Assembly (NCBI GenBank): GCA_027493675.1
Contig: JAOSKI010000034.1
Span: 124,001 to 188,000 of the forward strand
Length of the DNA stretch: 64,000 bases
Source: Microthrixaceae bacterium
GTDB lineage: Bacteria; Actinomycetota; Acidimicrobiia; Acidimicrobiales; Microtrichaceae
Direction of reading: 5' to 3'
A model generated the notes under the pieces. The model was not told where the DNA came from, made no database searches, and saw nothing but the letters and a program-made list of their open reading frames with translations. Position numbers and translations under genes: made by a program. Below are positions 58,794 to 64,000 of the stretch, one piece after another. Each line of letters starts with the position of its first letter. Positions within the stretch are counted from its first letter, which is position 1.

Positions 58794-59735
58794 ATGAGCG
58801 TCACCTCAGTGGTCAACCAGAAGGGTGGGGTCGGCAAGACGACCGTGGCCCTCGGACTTGCTTCGTCGCTCGCCGCGGCAGGCAGGGCGGTGCTGGTGGT
58901 GGATCTGGACCCGCAGGCCAATGCCACGACCGGGCTCGGGATCTGGGAGCCCGGACTCACCATCGACGAGGTTCTCGCGATGGACCGACCCGGTGAGGCG
59001 GCCCGGGCGGTGGTGCCCGCAGGGTGGGCCGCCGAGGGCGGATCGGTGGCCGTTTCGGCGGTTCCCAGCTCCCCCAACCTCGCGCAGGTCGAACACCAGC
59101 TCGTCAGTGACGTGATCGGAGCACAGGACCGGCTCTCCGTGGCGTTGGACGGTGTCGAGGAGGACTTCGACGAGATCATCATCGACTGTCCACCGTCGCT
59201 GGGCCTGCTCACGGTCAACGCTCTCTTCGCGTCGGACCGCGCCGTGGTGGTCACCGAGCCGGCTGCCTGGGCCTCGGACGGCGTGGAGCAGATCCTGCGC
59301 AACTGCGAGCGCATAGCTGCTCGCCGCGGAGGAATCCCGGCGGTGGCAGGGATCGTGGTGAACCGTGTCGGGCGCACCCGTGACGCCACCTACTGGGCCG
59401 ACGAGCTCGCCAAGGCCCATCGTGATCTGGTCACCGAGCCGTTTGTGAGGATGCGTGCTGCTGTGGCTGAGGCGGCGGCACAGGCCGTGCCGGTGCACTC
59501 CCTGACCCGTTCGGGCGCATCCGATGCGATCGAGGAGTTCGACGCCCTGGCATTGCGACTGTTCGTCTCGATGCAGAGCGTGCGGGTCGAAGCGACCACC
59601 GTCGATCTCCGATCGCACGAGGCGACCTCCGCCGAAGGGTCCTCGCCGCAACCGCCGGTGGGTTCCGAACCGTCCTCGCCGGCGGCGACAGGAGACCCGA
59701 TCGGCGCGGCAGCGCTGGTTCCGGGGTTCCGCTGA
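58794..59735 (+). CDS. ParA-family ATPase with acidic C-terminal tail
   Basis: An intact 313-residue ParA-type ATPase. VVNQKGGVGKTTVALGLASSL (deviant Walker A), LVVDLDPQANATTGLG and EIIIDCPPSLGLLTVNALFASD are diagnostic. The Ser/Pro/Glu-rich tail (about 265-305) is unusual. It resembles orphan ParA/MinD-like proteins of actinobacteria rather than chromosomal ParA, and no parB is adjacent. It overlaps the next gene by one base (TGATG). Confidence 0.85.
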   Translation: MSVTSVVNQKGGVGKTTVALGLASSLAAAGRAVLVVDLDPQANATTGLGIWEPGLTIDEVLAMDRPGEAARAVVPAGWAAEGGSVAVSAVPSSPNLAQVEHQLVSDVIGAQDRLSVALDGVEEDFDEIIIDCPPSLGLLTVNALFASDRAVVVTEPAAWASDGVEQILRNCERIAARRGGIPAVAGIVVNRVGRTRDATYWADELAKAHRDLVTEPFVRMRAAVAEAAAQAVPVHSLTRSGASDAIEEFDALALRLFVSMQSVRVEATTVDLRSHEATSAEGSSPQPPVGSEPSSPAATGDPIGAAALVPGFR

Positions 59736-60034
59736 TGGCTGGCTACGACCCGAAGCGTCCCCGGCCTTCTGCCGGTGGTGATGATCCGGCACCGGTCGAG
59801 GCGCTCATCGACCTCGCAGATCACAAGTCCCCGAAGAGCCACCTGCGCCGCGGTCTGAACCTGTGGTTCCGGGTGTGGAGGGCGCCGTTTCGGCGCCGGA
59901 ACCTGTCGCGTCCGAGGTGATTCCACAAGACCGCGCCTCGCCGACGACGGGGCGTCTCGTGCTGATCGGCGTTGTTGCCGTGTGCAGCGGTCCTCGTGAT
60001 CGTGGCGCTCCGGCGCCGGCGCCGGCATTCCTGA
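59735..60034 (+). CDS. Small C-terminally anchored membrane protein (two frameshifts)
   Basis: A protein of about 99 aa coupled to the ParA-like gene. The N-terminus MAGYDPKRPRPSAGGDD is soluble, with ALIDLADHKSPKSHLRRGLN. After shifts near 59862 and 59985 the reading gives GRLVLIGVVAVC continuing AAVLVIVALRRRRRHS, a single helix with a strongly basic end. It could be the membrane partner that positions the ATPase. The frames were joined by hand, so the exact sequence is uncertain. Confidence 0.55.
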
Positions 60035-60102
60035 GGATCCGACGCAGCGTGATGCCCGGCCCGAGCCGTTCCTTCGCGCTTCTTCTGACGTGGTGGGTTG
60101 GA

Positions 60103-60145
60103 ATTGTGACAAAACCATGACAGACTGCGCGTGGATTGTCACAAT
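60103..60145. promoter_or_regulatory. Inverted repeat ATTGTGACA / TGTCACAAT
   Basis: Two 9-base arms (60103-60111 and 60137-60145) are exact complements 25 bases apart upstream of the second Rpf-like gene. Each half resembles a CRP half-site (TGTGA), but the spacing does not fit one CRP dimer. Confidence 0.5.
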
Positions 60146-60282
60146 GATGTGATTCGCCGGTGATTCGCTGCCTTCGGGATCTCCGGGCAACCCAGGGACG
60201 CTTTCGACCCTGCCGCGACTTGACCATGCACTCGACCATGCCGAGACCGACCCTTCCAGACCCGCTCCAGCCGAGACGGGCT

Positions 60283-61311
60283 ATGCCGCCGAGTATGACG
60301 TCGTGGACCCGTGTGGGCGTGGCGTTACTTCTCGTGACGAGCCTCGTTTCGCTCTCCACGGCGCGAGCGTCTGCTCGCCTGTCGGACTCGGGAGGCGACG
60401 CCACCCCTTCGGTGGCGACCGCCCGCACCAGGTTGGCGGCCGCTACCGACGCACGCGCGGCGGCAGAAGCGCGTCTGGCAGATGCCCGAGGGCGGCAGGC
60501 CGCCATCAAGGCGGAACTCGAGTCCCTGTCCGAGAGCGCCGCATCCATCACCGAGGATCTCGCCGACGCTCGCTCCCAGGTTCGCGAATACGCCGTGGCG
60601 GCGTACATCGACGGCGGCCGAGGTGCTCTGGCCGCAGCGGCTCTGGACCCGACCGAACGGGCCGAGGTCGCATGGCACACCCGACTGGTTGGATCCACCA
60701 CGGCCGACGCTGCCGAAGCCGTCGACAGGTTCAACACGCTGAAGGCCCTCAACGATCCCGCGCGCGTGGCCGCTGCAGGACGCCTCGACGCGGTGAACGA
60801 AGAGGTCACCGCCGCGTTCAACGACGCGGTGCAGGCCGCCGCACACGAGCGCGACGCCGAGGCGGCACTGGCCGAGGCCACATCGGCGGCAGCGGCGCGC
60901 GCAGCCGAGCAGGCTTCTCGGGCGGCGGCGGAGCGGGCTGCTGCGGAGGCGGCCGTTGCATCGCCTTCGCGGGTGTCGCGGCCGGCTGGGTCCCCGTCGA
61001 ACCTGACGGCATCGCCCCCACCGCTGTCCCGAGCCACCAATGCGCTTCCATCGGGCACACCCGGTGCCGGTTCACCCACCGCAGCCGAGTCCGCCACCTT
61101 GGCGAGGATCCGTCGTTGCGAGAGTGGGGGCAACTACGGAATCGTGAGCGCGAGCGGCCTCTATCGCGGTGCCTACCAGTTCGATCGTCGGACCTGGTCA
61201 GGTGTTGGTGGTTCGGGTGATCCGGCCGCAGCCTCACAGGCTGAGCAGGACTACCGGGCTCTGTTGCTGCTGCGGCAACGCGGCACGCGACCTTGGCCCA
61301 ACTGCGGATAG
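60283..61311 (+). CDS. Secreted coiled-coil Rpf-like hydrolase
   Basis: A protein of about 342 aa with a signal peptide (WTRVGVALLLVTSLVSLSTARA), an Ala/Glu/Arg-rich coiled coil (about 50-215), a Ser/Pro linker and a C-terminal transglycosylase-like domain: IRRCESGGNYGIVSASGLYRGAYQFDRRTW, with the catalytic Glu in CESGGNY, ending in RPWPNCG. The frame is intact. Starts at 60226, 60283 and 60295 are possible; none has a strong ribosome site. Like the VanY-like protein it couples a coiled coil to a wall enzyme. Confidence 0.87.
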   Translation: MPPSMTSWTRVGVALLLVTSLVSLSTARASARLSDSGGDATPSVATARTRLAAATDARAAAEARLADARGRQAAIKAELESLSESAASITEDLADARSQVREYAVAAYIDGGRGALAAAALDPTERAEVAWHTRLVGSTTADAAEAVDRFNTLKALNDPARVAAAGRLDAVNEEVTAAFNDAVQAAAHERDAEAALAEATSAAAARAAEQASRAAAERAAAEAAVASPSRVSRPAGSPSNLTASPPPLSRATNALPSGTPGAGSPTAAESATLARIRRCESGGNYGIVSASGLYRGAYQFDRRTWSGVGGSGDPAAASQAEQDYRALLLLRQRGTRPWPNCG

Positions 61312-61459
61312 CCGAGCGCGACACGGGGTTCGTGGGGTGGCCGAGGTTTCCAGCACGTAGGCCGACGGCGCTAGGGTCGCAGCCGGACATGACTGCTTGC
61401 ACGCAGCCCCGAACCCGTCCCGCAGCGCGGGCGGGTAGCTCAGACCGAAGAGGAAACAC

Positions 61460-63681
61460 GTGATCGCCCGACTCCGTCTTCCAGTTCTGCTCACCACGGT
61501 GGCCATCGTGGCCATGGCATGTGCGGAGACCGAGCCGCCGACCCCGCTGTTCACCGGCGAACTGTCAGCAGGCAATCCGGTGCAGGAGGTCGAGGAGGCC
61601 GAGGCCGTGGCGGTCGCCCCTGAGCCGAGGGAGCCCTCCGCAACCGAGTCCGAGCAGTTGGATGCCGCTCTCGAAGACACCCCACAAGGATGCAACGTCC
61701 TCGACACGTCGAGTTGCCTGTTGCCGTTCCCGAGCGACTTCAACAGCGTGGAGGATCCGGATTCGCCGACCGGACGCCGGGTCGCGTTCCCGAAGGGGCA
61801 ACTCCCCAACACCGACGGCGTCACGTTCGACCCAACCGTGTGGAACACCCTGGATGGGTTCTCGCCGTCAACGCCCATCCTCGTGACGGTTCCCCGTCTC
61901 GACACCAAGTCCACAGTGCTGCCCAGCGAGGACAACATCGGGGTGTCTCTCACACCTGAGTCAGCCACGGTGTTGATCAACCTGGACTCGGGCCAGCTGG
62001 TGCCCCACTGGGCAGAGCTCGATTCGCGCGCCACTGACTCCGCTCGTCGCTCCCTGATCATCCGCCCGGCTGTCTCGCTGACCGAGGCAAACCGCTTCGC
62101 TGTGGCCCTGCGCGGCGTCAACGCCGCAGGTGGCAAGCCGATTGACGCTCCCATCGCGTTCAAGGCGATCCGCGACAACATCACGACCGATTCCGCGGAG
62201 ATCGAGGATCTCCGCGCCGACTACCAGCCGGTGTTCGATGCGCTTGCCCTCCACGGGGGTGAACCGCAGCGACGTGTACCTCGCCTGGTGGTTCACGGTG
62301 GCCTCACCCCAGAGCCTCGCGGGGAACGTGCTGTCCATGCGTGACGACGCCATGGGCAGGCTGAACGGCGGCGCTCCCGCTTTCGAGGTGACCGATGTGA
62401 TCGAGGAGTCAAGTGACGACGTGACCCTTCGTGACGGCATTGCCAAGGTGGTCGAGGGGACCTACGAGGTGCCGCTGTACCTCGACGGTTACGAGCCTGG
62501 GGCGACCATGGTCTTCGACGATGCCGGCAAGCCCGAGGCCCAGGGCACCTTCACCGCCCGCTTCGTATGCACGATCCCAACCGAGGCGGTCACCGAGGGC
62601 GAGGCAAGGCCCGTGGTCTACGGCCACGGCCTGCTCGGTGGCGCCGAGGAGGCAATGAGCTCCCATGTCCAGCAGACCGCAGCGGAGATCAACGCGGTGT
62701 ACTGCGGCACCGATGCGATCGGTCTCGCCGATGGCGACACAGCCTTCGCAGCTCAGGTGGCCGGCAACCTGAGCGAGTTCCCTTCGGTGTCGGACCGCCT
62801 CCAGCAGGCGATCCTCAACTACCTGTACCTGGGTCGTCTACTGGTCAACATGAACGGCTTCCCTTCGAACGAGGAGTTCCAGATCGACGGTGGAGCGACC
62901 ATGCTCAACAACGCCGAGGCCTACTGGGACGGCAACAGCCAGGGGGCGATCCTCGGCGGAGCGGTGACGGCGGTCGCCCAGGACTGGACCAAGGCGGTCC
63001 TGGGCGTGGGTGGCATGGGCTACTCCACCTTGTTGTCACGCAGCGTCGACTTCGACCCGTTCTTCGCGATCATGGATGTTGCATACCCGGATCCGCTCGA
63101 GCAGCAGATCGTCCTGGGGCTCTGGCAGATGCTGTGGGACCGGGGCGAGACCGGCGGGTACGTGCAGCACCTGACGGACCGCCCCTACAACCTGACACCA
63201 CCGCATCAGGTGATCGTGGACGTGGCATTCGGAGACCACCAGGTGGCGACGATCACCGCGGACAACATCGCCCGGACCCTGAAGATCCCGCTGTATCAAC
63301 CGGCCCTGCCCGACGAGGCCTTCGAAGCGATCTTCTCACCCGACGACGTTCCGGCGGATCCCGCCTCGCAGGTCTTCTTCGGGCTCGATTCGATCGGTCA
63401 GTTCCCCTACGCGGGTTCGGCGCTGTTCTACTGGTACTCCGGTACCTTGCCTCCCCAGGGGGCAACATCACCGCCGAGATGGGCTCGGAGTGGAAGGCGC
63501 AGTGTTCCAAGGAGGGCGCAGACGAGGTCCCACCCTGTGCGGACCCGCACGAGGATCCCCGCCGCCAGCCGGCTGTGATGAAGCAGAAGGCGGCGTTCTT
63601 CTCCGCGGACGGCCTGGTGATCAACGTCTGTCACGACAAGCCGTGTGGGAGGCGATCCCGCGCGACGAACTCGACTACTGA
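61460..63681 (+). CDS. Secreted alpha/beta-hydrolase lipoprotein, lipase-like (frameshifted)
   Basis: A lipoprotein of about 740 aa. GTG at 61460 behind AGAGGAAA; lipobox AMAC at about residue 21. The N-terminal part (CNVLDTSSCLLPFPSDFN, then TPILVTVPRLDTKS) resembles the N-terminal domain of bacterial extracellular lipases. After a shift near 62255, VYGHGLLGGAEEAMSSHVQQTAAE is the oxyanion region and YWDGNSQGAILGG the nucleophile elbow (Gly-Asn-Ser-Gln-Gly). Shifts near 63465 and 63650 lead to AAEMG-like NITAEMGSEWKAQCSKEGADEVP and the end AIPRDELDY. It probably hydrolyses lipid or polyester outside the cell; substrate unknown. Confidence 0.8.
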
Positions 63682-63687
63682 CCCAGG

Positions 63688-64000
63688 TCAGGCCTGGTCG
63701 GCCCATCCGCTGGTGAGGTCCCGAAGCCGTACGGTGAGGTCACGATCCAATGTCGCGCGGGTGATGGCGAACGCGGGTGGGCTCAGTCGGGATGCAAGCT
63801 CCGCGGCGGTCGCAACCGCCTCGTCGACGACAACTTCCGCCTCGGTCATGCGGTCGAGGAAGCCGGCCTCCACTGCGTCCTCCGGTCCGTAGATGCGTGC
63901 CAGCGCGACGGCCTGGTGGAAATGACGGGGGCTCAGGCGTCCGCGGTGGAGCTCACTTGCGAACTCCGGCATCGGCAGGCCGATGCTCACCTCGTTGAAT
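63688..64000 (-). CDS. Enoyl-CoA hydratase/isomerase, C-terminal part (partial)
   Basis: A minus-strand frame running in from beyond the window. The visible 104 residues start NEVSIGLPMPEFASEL, the crotonase-family turn after the active-site loop, then LARIYGPEDAVEAGFLDRM and the C-terminal helices SRLSPPAFAITRATLDRDL. The catalytic half lies outside. It converges on the hydrolase gene with six bases between. Confidence 0.82.
   Translation of the reverse strand, partial: FNEVSIGLPMPEFASELHRGRLSPRHFHQAVALARIYGPEDAVEAGFLDRMTEAEVVVDEAVATAAELASRLSPPAFAITRATLDRDLTVRLRDLTSGWADQA

Noticed and set aside
61434-61445. GGTAGCTCAGA resembling a tRNA D-arm.
   Set aside because: No T-arm or acceptor stem follows; the lipoprotein gene starts 15 bases later.
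3591-63681. Programmed frameshifting or pseudogenes as the explanation for the broken genes.
   Set aside because: No slippery heptamers or consistent positions; shifts hit essential and unrelated genes alike and occur in both directions, so indel errors are simpler.

Overview
The window is 64 kb of GC-rich, densely packed DNA. Everything recognisable points to an actinobacterium, most likely of the Acidimicrobiia/Ilumatobacter type. The evidence is Rpf-like muralytic enzymes, F420-type LLM oxidoreductases, an actinobacterial steroid-degradation gene set, mycobacterial-type PanD and QueCED, and several TANNNT -10 boxes sitting directly on start codons (leaderless genes). I see no rRNA, tRNA, CRISPR array, transposase or prophage. 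Conserved genes are broken about 65 times by single small frameshifts that leave both halves and the catalytic motifs intact. I read these as sequencing or assembly indels, so most 'broken' genes are given as one CDS with the approximate shift positions.

Layout. 0-4.3 kb: haemolysin III, a copper nitrite reductase with a fused cupredoxin domain, and a SCO1/cupredoxin pair (copper handling). 4.5-7.4 kb: an Rpf-like lipoprotein with a CRP-like site, then a patatin and a PlsC-type acyltransferase. 7.5-13.7 kb: Fe-superoxide dismutase, a ParA-like ATPase, a dienelactone hydrolase, a four-S1-domain protein, a membrane AMIN-like protein and a helicase. 13.7-24.5 kb: HrpB, a GerMN-like protein, then a minus-strand envelope-glycan block (two GT-C transferases, one GT4, one tandem GT4-GT4 protein).

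24.6-51.3 kb is mainly a steroid C/D-ring (HIP) catabolism island. It holds a thiolase plus DUF35 pair divergent from an LLM oxidoreductase (the Rv3520c-Rv3523 arrangement), then an SDR, echA20, ipdA-ipdB-ipdC, a pair of acyl-CoA dehydrogenases, fadA6, two further SDRs, a second thiolase, MaoC, ipdF and fadE30. Four promoters in this island carry the same 19-bp palindrome (consensus ATCTGACGnnnCGTCAGAT): upstream of ipdA, fadE30, the DUF35-thiolase pair and an LLM/SDR divergent pair. This looks like the operator of a dedicated regulon different from the mycobacterial KstR2 box. Inserted in the island is queC-queE-queD (preQ0 synthesis), followed by two overlapping genes that encode RecB/Cas4-type Fe-S proteins, one with intact PD-(D/E)XK nuclease residues and one apparently without.

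51.3-64 kb: a 611-residue secreted protein, a GAF-GGDEF cyclase, a VanY-like carboxypeptidase with a coiled coil, MutM, a CDF metal transporter, a second ParA-like ATPase coupled to a small membrane protein, a second Rpf-like hydrolase, a secreted alpha/beta-hydrolase lipoprotein, and the 3' end of an enoyl-CoA hydratase.
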